A stretch of DNA of 24,766 nt from JANXXV01 sp038230275 (GCA_038230275.1 JBBRNO010000099.1:1-24766), one strand, 5' to 3'; shown: positions 14,726 through 21,356, counted from the stretch's first letter. Numbers and translations: made by a program. Notes: generated from the letters alone by a model not told the origin.

Positions 14726-16189
14726 TTAGTTTCCGTTCATCACCAACACTGCAATTTTATCAAGAACCGCGCGCACTTCGGAAGCGGGCCCGTTGAAGTT
14801 GTTCACCAAAATGGAAAACGAGTACGCTTTCCCGGCCCTCGGCAGCATGTACCCCGACAAGGCCGTCACGTGGTTCAACGATCCGGTCTTAGCATGAATC
14901 GCCCCGTGTCCGGATTGCTGGAAGCGCTTCTTGAGCGAACCGTCTTCCCCTGAAACGGGCAGCAAGCTCACCCAAGCCTCCCGTTGCTTCGACTCGTACA
15001 TATAAGCCAGCAGCTTCGACACGCTGGCCGGTGTAATCAGATTCAACCGGGACAGGCCAGACCCATCTTCAAAGTGATACTGCTTCTGAGCAACTCCGGC
15101 CTCGGCCAGAAACAGCTTCAATTCCTCCAAGCCAGAGGCCCTGCTGCCAATCGAGCCGGCATGGCGAGCCACCTCGCGCAGCATTATCTCCGCATGCAGA
15201 TTCTGGCTCTCTTTATCAACTACGCGCAGCGCCTCCACCAGGGGCAGGGAATCGTGCCGCGCCAGTTCCACGCCCGCCCCCTCCAACGATGTATCTTCCA
15301 GGCTCCGGTGCCGCGCGGCTGCCCGTCCGGTCACGGTCACGCCCAGCCTCGCCAGTGCCTCCACCAATGCATTCGCCGCGAACAGCGCCGGATCGTCCAC
15401 CGCCAGCAGCGTCTTCACTTCCGGACCCTGTAGCGGAATTACGCCGCCGACTGTCAGCTCCTTAGACCCGGGCGTCCGCGTGTAAGTGAGCTTCTTTTCG
15501 CCGCCTTCCGTTGTCCGGGTTCGATTATGAATGGTCAACTCTTCTACTCGCGGCGACAGCGTCAGCACCGCCGGATCGCCCGCACGCGCACCAGGCCGCA
15601 CGTGAAGCGTGAACGCATTGTCGTTCAACGTCAGCGCGCTCACCGCTGCACCATAATCCCAAACGGCATCGTCAGCCGACCAACCTTCGGGGTATGGCTC
15701 CCAAACATAGCGCGTGTCGTCGCCCACCACATCGCCGTCAACGCGCCTCACGCCGCGTGCCACCATCTGCGCCGCCAGATCTTCCATCGCCTGCAGTGGA
15801 TTGTCCGTGAACTCGTCTTTCTTGTAAGGCAGCACGCGGGCTGAAAGGTTGGGGTCGCCGCCGCCAATCAACCGCACACTGCCGTTGATCAATCCAGTGC
15901 TATCCGGCACTGAATCGGCCGCCACCGTTGTGTGGAAGCGGTAATCCGGGCCCAGCCGCGTTAACGCCAGTGCGGAGGTAAATAGCTTGGTATTGGAAGC
16001 TGGGACGAAGAAATGGTCTTCGTTCTTGGAATAGACAACCGACCCATTTGCCAGGTTCACCACGCGGATGCCCCAGAAGGCCTGCACCGCCGCCTGCGAC
16101 CCTTCGATCAGCGAGTCAACCCGCTCCGCTACCGGCCGCGCCGCGAAAGCAGCGGGTATCAGTAGCGCTAACCAAGCAAGCTTCTTCAC
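14726..16189 (-). CDS. dacB: D-alanyl-D-alanine carboxypeptidase/endopeptidase (PBP4, S13 family)
   Basis: A 487-residue penicillin-binding protein that trims D-Ala and cleaves peptidoglycan cross-links in the periplasm. It has a Sec signal peptide (residues 1-17) and the nucleophile motif Ser65-Asn-Thr-Lys68 (VPASNTKLFTSALAL). The DGSGLSRLNLITP segment around 375-387 supplies the second active-site motif, and Lys434-Thr-Gly (HAKTGSLNHV) is the third. The large insert between motifs 1 and 2 (about residues 85-340) is typical of S13 enzymes. The start is GTG at 16189. There is no Shine-Dalgarno sequence, but TATAAT at 16198-16203 (minus) ends 8 nt before it, so the mRNA may be nearly leaderless. 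It forms an operon with fmdB. Confidence 0.93.
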   Translation of the reverse strand: MKKLAWLALLIPAAFAARPVAERVDSLIEGSQAAVQAFWGIRVVNLANGSVVYSKNEDHFFVPASNTKLFTSALALTRLGPDYRFHTTVAADSVPDSTGLINGSVRLIGGGDPNLSARVLPYKKDEFTDNPLQAMEDLAAQMVARGVRRVDGDVVGDDTRYVWEPYPEGWSADDAVWDYGAAVSALTLNDNAFTLHVRPGARAGDPAVLTLSPRVEELTIHNRTRTTEGGEKKLTYTRTPGSKELTVGGVIPLQGPEVKTLLAVDDPALFAANALVEALARLGVTVTGRAAARHRSLEDTSLEGAGVELARHDSLPLVEALRVVDKESQNLHAEIMLREVARHAGSIGSRASGLEELKLFLAEAGVAQKQYHFEDGSGLSRLNLITPASVSKLLAYMYESKQREAWVSLLPVSGEDGSLKKRFQQSGHGAIHAKTGSLNHVTALSGYMLPRAGKAYSFSILVNNFNGPASEVRAVLDKIAVLVMNGN

Positions 16190-16197
16190 GATGTTCG

Positions 16198-16205
16198 ATT
16201 ATACT
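16198..16205. promoter_or_regulatory. Overlapping divergent -10 boxes (dacB and the 16212 gene)
   Basis: ATTATACT at 16198-16205 reads TATACT on the plus strand (16200-16205) and TATAAT on the minus strand (16203-16198). The plus start codon is at 16212 and the minus start codon at 16189, so both transcripts would begin at or within about 2 nt of their start codons. No good -35 hexamer is visible on either side. Confidence 0.45.
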
Positions 16206-16211
16206 GCAAGC

Positions 16212-16874
16212 ATGCGTTGGCACCCCGGATTACTGCTGTTTGCTGGGCTCCTCTCGGCGCAGGTGGGCATCGAGCCCAGACCGAAACCGGAGGATTTTCC
16301 GGCACACCAGGAAACCGCCCGCCTTGCCATTGGCGCCGAATTCATGGTCCACAGCTTCGGCCGCGATGCCGAGCGCTATGTCAATGAGGATTACCTCACC
16401 GTCGAGGTTGGCGTCTACCCGGTCGACCGTAAACCCGTTCTGATTTCCGCCGCGCAGTTCGCCCTGCGCGTTAACGGAAAGAAGGAGCCGGTCTCATCCG
16501 CACCGCCCTCCCTGGTGGCTTCGTCGCTGCATTACAACGATTGGGAACAGCGCGCGCAACTGGACCGCCAGGACGGGCAAGGGTCTATCGGAGGTCCATC
16601 CCAATCCGGCGGCCCCAGATTTCCAGGCGATAACCGCCCCAATCAAGGCCGCCTTCCCGCGCCGCCGCAGGCGCCGGCTGACACGGCGCTGGCCCCGCCA
16701 GACCACGTCGCTCCGTCGGTATTGTTAAAAGAGGTAGCGCTCACTGAGGGGGAACACAAATTTCCAGCCGGCGGCTATCTCTACTTCCCGTACCGCGGAA
16801 AAATCAAGTCCATCCGCACGCTGGATCTGGTCTATAGCAACGGATCTGAGTCAATCACCCTCCGGCTGCGATAG
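16212..16874 (+). CDS. Secreted hypothetical protein (220 aa)
   Basis: I do not recognise the family. The frame is open from 16068, but the first 120 nt would overlap the dacB start. The ATG at 16212 gives a compact signal peptide (MRWHPGLLLFAGLLSAQ) and sits 6 nt after a TATACT box, so it is preferred; an ATG at 16191 is the alternative. The mature part has a predicted beta domain with EDYLTVEVGVYPVDRKPV. A Pro/Gly/Gln-rich linker lies at about residues 115-160 and a final beta segment has LYFPYRGKIKSIRTLDLVYS. It is probably periplasmic or outer-surface. Its last 24 nt overlap the end of the MFS gene tail to tail. Confidence 0.6.
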   Translation: MRWHPGLLLFAGLLSAQVGIEPRPKPEDFPAHQETARLAIGAEFMVHSFGRDAERYVNEDYLTVEVGVYPVDRKPVLISAAQFALRVNGKKEPVSSAPPSLVASSLHYNDWEQRAQLDRQDGQGSIGGPSQSGGPRFPGDNRPNQGRLPAPPQAPADTALAPPDHVAPSVLLKEVALTEGEHKFPAGGYLYFPYRGKIKSIRTLDLVYSNGSESITLRLR

Positions 16875-18065
16875 CCGCCGTCCGCTCAACTTGTTTTCCA
16901 CCCAGATGCCTGCCAGGCACAGAAATACCACCACCGTTCCCAGCATCGGCAGCGCCATCACAATCTGAATGCCATAGGCGTGCGCCAGAAAGCTCAGCAG
17001 CCAGGGCGCCAACAGCCCGCCTGTCAGCGCGAACGAAAAAACGCCGTTGAAGAAACCGGGATGATAGCCCGGGAATCGTGCGCCGATCTTCTCGACGATC
17101 AACGGATAAATACTCGCGAATCCAAGGCCCACCACCAGCACTCCCAGGCAGGCTCCGAATAGATTATTCGTGAATGCCAGAAGCGTACACCCCAACATGG
17201 CCGCCAGCACATTACCCATCAGCAGTCTGGTATGCCGGACCCTGGGTAGCATCGTCTGTGCAATGATTCGCCCCAGCAGCAGCGCCAGCCAGTACATTGC
17301 CAGCACCAGTAGCGAAGTGGTCGGGCTCAGCCCCAGCCTCTGAATCAGGAACAACGTCAGCCAGCCCGCAATTGACCATTCATTCCCAAATTGAAAGAAA
17401 AGCAGCAAACTGAACAAAATGGCACTGGGACTTCTCAGATCCATGGAAGCCTGCTTGGCAGTTCGCTGCCGCGCCTGCGAATCCACCCGGAACTCCGACC
17501 GCCAGAAGACGACCGCGAAGTAGAGAGGAATCATCGCGAACAGCACCAGCATGCTGGGCACGGTGTAAAAGCCGAATGCGCCCGCAATCAGCAAAGCCGC
17601 CGTAAGGCACCCCAGTCCGAAAAACGTGCCCGATAGATTTACGGTGGCCGCTGGATTGTGCCGGAACATCGGTGAAATGGCATGAAACACACCCGTGTTC
17701 AGCAGGCCCGCTCCCATGCCAATGCCGAAGAATGCAACCGCCCGATACCATTCCGGTGCCGGCGGTGGCGCCAGTCCCAACAGAATCAGCGAGGCAAACG
17801 CCAGTCCGCAAGCCAGCACCAGAACGCGAGAAATTCCCTGTCTGGGCAACAGCCAAAGCGCAATCCGCATCGATCCCAGCAATCCCAAATTCATGCTGAG
17901 GAAATAATTCCCCACCGCCAGGAAATCTGAGGTTAGGTGGTAGCCCCAAGCCGGTAATATCGCTCCAGGGAATGCCATCAACAGCCCGGAAACGAAAAAG
18001 CCAGCTAAGGCCCGCCTCGAAGCAGACGCATGTAGCATGTCGGAATCGGGTCGACCGGGCACCAA
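16851..18065 (-). CDS. MFS transporter
   Basis: A 404-residue integral membrane protein with about 12 hydrophobic segments, two halves of six, and a cytoplasmic central loop with basic residues (EFRVDSQARQRTAKQ) near residues 205-220. This is a standard major facilitator layout. The N-terminal half resembles the FucP/sugar-MFS group in its opening (GFFVSGLLMAFPGAILPAWG), but the substrate cannot be assigned. AAGGAG lies 9 nt before a TTG at 18065 and 12 nt before an adjacent GTG at 18062. Either could start translation, and an ATG at 18038 is a later option. The gene ends 24 nt inside the convergent 16212-16874 gene. Confidence 0.88.
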   Translation of the reverse strand: MVPGRPDSDMLHASASRRALAGFFVSGLLMAFPGAILPAWGYHLTSDFLAVGNYFLSMNLGLLGSMRIALWLLPRQGISRVLVLACGLAFASLILLGLAPPPAPEWYRAVAFFGIGMGAGLLNTGVFHAISPMFRHNPAATVNLSGTFFGLGCLTAALLIAGAFGFYTVPSMLVLFAMIPLYFAVVFWRSEFRVDSQARQRTAKQASMDLRSPSAILFSLLLFFQFGNEWSIAGWLTLFLIQRLGLSPTTSLLVLAMYWLALLLGRIIAQTMLPRVRHTRLLMGNVLAAMLGCTLLAFTNNLFGACLGVLVVGLGFASIYPLIVEKIGARFPGYHPGFFNGVFSFALTGGLLAPWLLSFLAHAYGIQIVMALPMLGTVVVFLCLAGIWVENKLSGRRLSQPEGD

Positions 18066-18251
18066 GGTATTGTACTCCTTCGGAAAGTGGAATCAGCCAC
18101 TGACTTGTTATCCCGAAAACAGAAGAAGCGTGCACGCGATTCTTTTATTTGCAACAACTTCGACTTGGGCATCGAATTGCAACCTGTATTGCAAGGGTCT
18201 CAGTAAGCAATATTTCTCTTTGTTTGGTGGAGTTGTCTCCTTTGTTCTCGC

Positions 18252-18285
18252 GGCGCTTTGCCCTCCAGCAAGGCGCCACTTTTTT
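18252..18285 (+). terminator. Intrinsic terminator without an upstream plus-strand gene
   Basis: GGCGCTTTGC (18252-18261) pairs with GCAAGGCGCC (18268-18277), ten pairs with one G-T wobble and a CCTCCA loop. AC and six T's (18280-18285) follow. It works on the plus strand only. The nearest upstream plus-strand gene ends 1.4 kb away, while the hydrolase ATG is 26 nt downstream. It must therefore end a small RNA or attenuate the hydrolase leader. The 246-nt gap 18066-18311 has no ORF I can support. It also holds three TTGCAA palindromes at 18149, 18177 and 18189. Confidence 0.75.
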
Positions 18286-18311
18286 GTCTGCTATCCTGAA
18301 GTCGCCACGGA

Positions 18312-19319
18312 ATGACAGGTCTCTACGCCCGGTGGATAGACCGCTGGGAAACCAAATTAGCAAATCGCGACACCAACCGGTTGATCCGTCCCTTTGAGTG
18401 GGGGCTCGATTGGCTCCCCAATGCTCCGGCTGCGTCGTCAGGCCTGCTGGCGTATCTGGCCGAAAACACAAGACAATCCTCAGCGTTCTACGATTATCAA
18501 ACGCCTTCCGATTTCTCGCTCGCCGATGGCTGCCTTACTTTCACCAGTGCGGTCCATAGCCCCTATCCTGAAAACAACCGGGTCCTGGCGCGCCTGTTCC
18601 CGGTCGCCGATCCGAAACGCCGCGCTGTCATCGTCCTGCCGCAATGGAACTCAGACGCCGAAGGCCATATCGGCCTCTGTAAACTGCTGAATAAGTTCGG
18701 TCTCACCGCGCTCCGGCTGAGCATGGCCTACCATGATGTCCGCATGCCCGCTGAACTCAGCCGTGCCGATTATCACGTCTCCAGCAACATCGGCCGCACC
18801 ATCGCCGCCACCCGGCAGTCCATCATCGACGTCCGCTCCTGCATTGACTGGCTGGAATCGCGCGGCTACGAACGCATCGCTATTCTCGGTTCCAGCCTCG
18901 GTTCCTGCATTGCTTTTATTGCCGCCGCCCATGAACCGCGTATCCAGGCCGGCGTCTTCAATCACGTCTCCACCTTCGTTTCAGACGTTGTCTGGACCGG
19001 AATCTCCACCCAACATGTTCGCCAGGGAATTGAAGGAACGCTCACCCAGGACCAGCTCCGCGAGTATTGGTCCATCATCAGCCCGGCTTCTTACCTGCAC
19101 CGCATGTCCGGTACCAAGCTGAAGAGCCTGTTGGTCTGGGCCCGCTACGATACCACGTTCCTTCCGGAGTTCTCGGTCCAGGTCCTGAAAAGCTTCCGCG
19201 ACCTGAAACTTCCGCACCGCGTTAAAGAACTGCCGTGTGCGCACTACACCACCGGTGAATTTCCATTCAAGTGGATCGACGGGCTGGCAATGTGCCGTTT
19301 TCTGCGCTCTGAATTGTAG
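18312..19319 (+). CDS. Alpha/beta hydrolase (ABHD18/DUF2048-like)
   Basis: A 335-residue cytoplasmic protein with an alpha/beta-hydrolase core. The nucleophile elbow is Gly-Ser-Ser195-Leu-Gly (IAILGSSLGSCIAF). Asp280 (LVWARYDTTFLPEF) and His311 (LPCAHYTTGEFP) are placed to complete the triad. A strand RAVIVLPQWNSDAEGH (104-119) carries the oxyanion region. The layout resembles the ABHD18/DUF2048 group of putative esterases; no substrate is known. The segment RADYHVSSNIGRTIAATRQS before the elbow is also typical of that group. There is no clear Shine-Dalgarno sequence before the ATG. A strong terminator ends 26 nt upstream, hinting at attenuation or at an independent short promoter (TATCCT at 18292-18297). 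A 9-bp hairpin overlaps the stop codon. Confidence 0.8.
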   Translation: MTGLYARWIDRWETKLANRDTNRLIRPFEWGLDWLPNAPAASSGLLAYLAENTRQSSAFYDYQTPSDFSLADGCLTFTSAVHSPYPENNRVLARLFPVADPKRRAVIVLPQWNSDAEGHIGLCKLLNKFGLTALRLSMAYHDVRMPAELSRADYHVSSNIGRTIAATRQSIIDVRSCIDWLESRGYERIAILGSSLGSCIAFIAAAHEPRIQAGVFNHVSTFVSDVVWTGISTQHVRQGIEGTLTQDQLREYWSIISPASYLHRMSGTKLKSLLVWARYDTTFLPEFSVQVLKSFRDLKLPHRVKELPCAHYTTGEFPFKWIDGLAMCRFLRSEL

Positions 19320-19343
19320 TGTGCTGCGTTCGCCCACACTACA
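19315..19343. other. Hairpin overlapping the hydrolase stop codon
   Basis: TGTAGTGTG (19315-19323) pairs perfectly with CACACTACA (19335-19343) around an 11-nt loop. The stop codon TAG (19317-19319) is inside the stem. No T-tract follows. It may protect the mRNA 3' end. Confidence 0.4.
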
Positions 19344-19367
19344 TATTGGGGGCCTCATACAATTGTG

Positions 19368-19396
19368 TTGACAAACTTCAAAAGCCATCTTACGAT
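19368..19396 (+). promoter_or_regulatory. Sigma-70-type promoter for the candidate RNA
   Basis: A perfect TTGACA (19368-19373), a 17-nt spacer and TACGAT (19391-19396) give the clearest housekeeping -35 match I found in the window. The start site is expected near 19403. Confidence 0.65.
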
Positions 19397-19431
19397 ATGG
19401 ACATCACTGAAAAAGGAGGTGATCCAGTCTG

Positions 19432-19491
19432 ATGGAAATAGGCAGTAATAGTAGAGGACTTAGATCAACTTGCGAGGTGGCCGACTGTTAA
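19432..19491 (+). CDS. Possible 19-residue peptide behind an extreme Shine-Dalgarno
   Basis: ATG at 19432 opens MEIGSNSRGLRSTCEVADC and then TAA. The 16 nt at 19412-19427 are the full complement of the 16S 3' tail, with the GGAGG core ending 12 nt before the ATG. The peptide has two Cys residues and no recognisable motif. It may be a real small protein, a leader peptide, or chance within a non-coding RNA. An 11-codon ORF at 19397-19432 overlaps it by TGATG but would start upstream of the predicted transcription start. Confidence 0.3.
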   Translation: MEIGSNSRGLRSTCEVADC

Positions 19492-19604
19492 GTCGACCTT
19501 TCTAATGTAGCTGGCATCGTTCAGTGGCGAGCCGAGGTTGTTGTTGGTCGGCCGTCCCGCACGTTGAGACAAGTTACTCAGTTATACCGAGGCCCCTGAG
19601 GTGT

Positions 19605-19632
19605 CCCCTAAGACGCTTTGGGGGTTTCCCGT
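19605..19632 (+). terminator. Terminator-like hairpin ending the candidate RNA
   Basis: CCCCTAAG (19605-19612) pairs with CTTTGGGG (19616-19623) with one T-T mismatch and a 3-nt loop. GGTTT...GTTT follows, a broken T-tract. Moderate strength. Confidence 0.45.
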
Positions 19633-19668
19633 TTCTACCTGCCCGCTTTGCCGCTGCTGTCGCGTCAG

Positions 19669-19696
19669 GTGACAGAATTCGCAAAGGTGTTATACT
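19669..19696 (+). promoter_or_regulatory. rpmE: Promoter candidate for rpmE
   Basis: GTGACA (19669-19674), a 16-nt spacer and TATACT (19691-19696) place the start site near 19703. That gives a leader of about 28 nt with AAAGGA 10 nt before the rpmE ATG. Confidence 0.55.
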
Positions 19697-19730
19697 TCAA
19701 AAGAACTCATACACAAAGGAATAAGCTGTC

Positions 19731-19985
19731 ATGAAAGCTGGAATTCACCCCGCCTACAACGAAATCAAAGTGACCTGCGCCTGCGGGCACACCTTCCAAA
19801 CGCGCTCCACGCACAAGGGAGACATGCGCGTGGAAATTTGCTCCGCCTGCCACCCGTTCTTCACCGGCAAGCAAAAGTTGATCGATACCGAAGGCCGTGT
19901 CGATCGTTTCCAGAAGAAGTATGCGAACATCGCGCCCAGAGTTTCAAACGCAAAGAAGAAGCAGCTGGAAACCTCAAAGGCCTGA
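19731..19985 (+). CDS. rpmE: 50S ribosomal protein L31
   Basis: An 84-residue L31 of the zinc-binding type. It binds at the junction of the large and small subunits and helps their contact. Cys16 and Cys18 (TCACG) with Cys37 and Cys40 (CSACHPF) are the zinc ligands, and HPFFTGKQKLIDTEGRVDRF (residues 41-60) is the family signature. The C-terminal extension (KKYANIAPRVSNAKKKQLE) is basic. AAAGGA precedes the ATG, and a promoter candidate lies just upstream. The last 12 nt overlap, tail to tail, the end of the periplasmic-protein gene on the other strand. Confidence 0.96.
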   Translation: MKAGIHPAYNEIKVTCACGHTFQTRSTHKGDMRVEICSACHPFFTGKQKLIDTEGRVDRFQKKYANIAPRVSNAKKKQLETSKA

Positions 19986-20390
19986 GGCTTTTCGCTTCTC
20001 CATTTCTTTCCTTTGCCGGTCCCGTTCTTCCTGAAACTTTTGATACTCAAGCTTCTGGGATTCCGTTAGGATCATCCGCACTTGCTCAACTTGGCCGTCA
20101 TGAATTCGTTTCATCTCGGCCTTGCTGTGGTCCCGTTCCGCGTGAAACCGTGTCCGCGTCTGGTCCAAAATGATGTTCAGCTTTGCAGCCTGCTCGGGCT
20201 GTAACTTCAGTTTGGCGTCCAGCTCGCTGACGTACTTCCTGCGAAACTCTTCGGGATTCTTGGGTGCCGCCGGTGCGTTCGCCGTTACTGACTTCACCGT
20301 GTAAAGACGGTAACCTACTCCGCCCACGGCAATGCCGCTCAGAAATACAGCGAGCATCGAAACGCCAATCTTTAGATTCGAACGCGTCAT
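19974..20390 (-). CDS. Membrane-anchored periplasmic protein, Spy/CnrX-like
   Basis: A 138-residue protein. One N-terminal membrane segment (residues 7-27, IGVSMLAVFLSGIAVGGVGY) is followed by a Pro/Ala linker and a highly charged helical domain. Its pattern is RRKYVSELDAKLKLQPEQAA, then LNIILDQTRTRFHAE, then ILTESQKLEYQKFQEERDR. The paired helices with LxLxPEQ and LTxxQ signatures are typical of Spy/CpxP/CnrX-type proteins, known as periplasmic chaperones or metal sensors. As the third gene after an ECF sigma factor and a small membrane protein, with a 4-nt ATGA overlap, it could be the sensor of a Cnr-like envelope or metal response. His104 (HAERDHS region) is the only obvious possible metal ligand, so the sensing role is inference. 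Confidence 0.7.
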   Translation of the reverse strand: MTRSNLKIGVSMLAVFLSGIAVGGVGYRLYTVKSVTANAPAAPKNPEEFRRKYVSELDAKLKLQPEQAAKLNIILDQTRTRFHAERDHSKAEMKRIHDGQVEQVRMILTESQKLEYQKFQEERDRQRKEMEKRKASGL

Positions 20391-20746
20391 AGTGGCTCGA
20401 CAGAACGGGTCAGATCCGTATCCGCCGCATCATCCGGATGGTCCGCTGCCAGTGCATCTAAATAAGTCGCGCCGTAAACCGGAGACATCTGATGAACCGG
20501 AGTCAGGAAGAGAATGGACATAGCCAGGCAACTCGCCACGGCAACCGAGACGAATCTCTTAGCCAGCCGTCCAAAGCTAAAGGTGACGTTGCGTTGCGAA
20601 TCTATGCGGGACCAGAGCTGTGGCATAAAGTTAGCTGCAGCTTCCGGATCGGGCAGCGCTTCCCGGTAAGCGGCGAACATGGCACGAATTTCCTCTGGAA
20701 GTTCCGCTCCTTCCAGTTCGGCTCGATTCCTCATTTCGCTCGACAT
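20387..20746 (-). CDS. Putative anti-sigma factor (single-pass membrane protein)
   Basis: A 119-residue protein with a charged cytoplasmic N-terminal region (1-60) and one membrane segment (about 64-82, FVSVAVASCLAMSILFLTP). An acidic periplasmic tail of about 35 residues follows. It has no zinc-binding HxxxCxxC motif, so it is not a classic ZAS anti-sigma factor. The N-terminal helix pattern (ELPEEIRAMFAAYREALPDP, MPQLWSRID) is common in small anti-sigma proteins of Acidobacteria. It lies 19 nt after the ECF sigma gene and overlaps the next gene by 4 nt, which strongly suggests it controls that sigma factor. The function is inferred from position. Confidence 0.65.
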   Translation of the reverse strand: MSSEMRNRAELEGAELPEEIRAMFAAYREALPDPEAAANFMPQLWSRIDSQRNVTFSFGRLAKRFVSVAVASCLAMSILFLTPVHQMSPVYGATYLDALAADHPDDAADTDLTRSVEPL

Positions 20747-20765
20747 AACTTAACTTGGTCCCCCG

Positions 20766-21356
20766 CTAATCCACACCCCGGAACTTGACCGAAGTCTCTG
20801 TAAACTTTCCAAACGCCTTGATTACCCGTTGCCGCGCCCGGAAGAGCCTTACCTTCAATGCGTTCTCATTCACTTGGTAGACCTGCTCCAATTCTTTCAG
20901 AGATAAGCCTTCCACTTCTTTTAACGTTAGCAGGACTCTGTCCTCTTCCGAAACTGAGTCCAACAAGGAGTCTACAAACTCCTTCATATTCGTCCGCCGC
21001 AACTCTTCGTTCGATACCTTGCCGCTGGCCACCGCATCGGCCATCATTACCTGTTGTTCGGAAAGATCCGACATTCTGGATTCATGCCGTCTCTTCTGCC
21101 GCCGCAGGTAATCGTAGGCCGCGTTCACCGTTAACCGGTATAGCCATGGTTCAAATACCTCAGCCGTCCGAAGCTGATCCAGTGAGAAATAGAGACGCAG
21201 AAAAACTTCCTGCCCTACATCTTCTACATCCTCAGGACGCCCTATCAACCTGGATATGGTGCCAAGAATCCTTTTGCGGTATGCCAACACTACCTGATTG
21301 AAGGCGGCGTCATTTCCACCCCGCGCACTCTCAATCAGCTCGAAGTCTACCAGCAT
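20766..21356 (-). CDS. ECF-family RNA polymerase sigma factor
   Basis: A 196-residue sigma factor. Sigma region 2 covers residues about 20-90 (AYRKRILGTISRLIGRPEDV, DVGQEVFLRLY, EPWLYRLTVNAAYDYLRRQ), binding core polymerase and melting the -10 element. A variable linker follows, and sigma region 4 covers about 135-185 (LLTLKEVEGLSLKELEQVYQ, ALKVRLFRARQRV), the -35-binding helix-turn-helix. The length and layout match RpoE-like ECF factors. It leads an apparent operon with a putative anti-sigma and a Spy-like protein. A TGTAACC about 60 nt upstream resembles an ECF -35 element, which would fit autoregulation, but no clear -10 partner is seen. Confidence 0.92.
   Translation of the reverse strand: MLVDFELIESARGGNDAAFNQVVLAYRKRILGTISRLIGRPEDVEDVGQEVFLRLYFSLDQLRTAEVFEPWLYRLTVNAAYDYLRRQKRRHESRMSDLSEQQVMMADAVASGKVSNEELRRTNMKEFVDSLLDSVSEEDRVLLTLKEVEGLSLKELEQVYQVNENALKVRLFRARQRVIKAFGKFTETSVKFRGVD

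Larger units (their letters stand above)
19403..19632 (+). ncRNA. Candidate structured RNA carrying an anti-16S 3'-end sequence
   Basis: A stretch of about 230 nt between a sigma-70-type promoter and a terminator-like hairpin, in a 411-nt gap with no ordinary gene. At its 5' end ATCACT (19403-19408) can pair with GGTGAT (19418-19423), leaving GAAAAAGGA in the loop. AAAGGAGGTGATCCAG (19412-19427) is complementary over 16 nt to the usual bacterial 16S rRNA 3' end, including the anti-Shine-Dalgarno. Further local stems are possible, such as GCCGA/TCGGC at about 19530-19551. It is not 16S: the flanks do not match. It does not obviously match tmRNA, RNase P, SRP or 6S from memory. An overlapping 19-codon ORF makes a leader-peptide mRNA an alternative. 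rpmE, 100 nt downstream, has its own promoter-like sequence. Confidence 0.5.

Noticed and set aside
16068..16211. Longer N-terminus for the 16212-16874 gene
   Set aside because: It would overlap dacB head to head and place the signal peptide internally. The ATG at 16212 fits the signal peptide and -10 box.
17380..18135. 251-codon minus-strand ORF
   Set aside because: It is an alternative frame of the MFS transporter gene and has no membrane pattern or motif of its own.
18145..18471. 108-codon minus-strand ORF
   Set aside because: It runs through the terminator stem and the hydrolase 5' end in antisense, and has no motif or ribosome binding site.
19412..19427. Possible end of a 16S rRNA gene
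   Set aside because: Only the terminal 16 bases match. The sequence beyond them lacks the conserved helix preceding the 16S 3' end, and no 23S or spacer follows.
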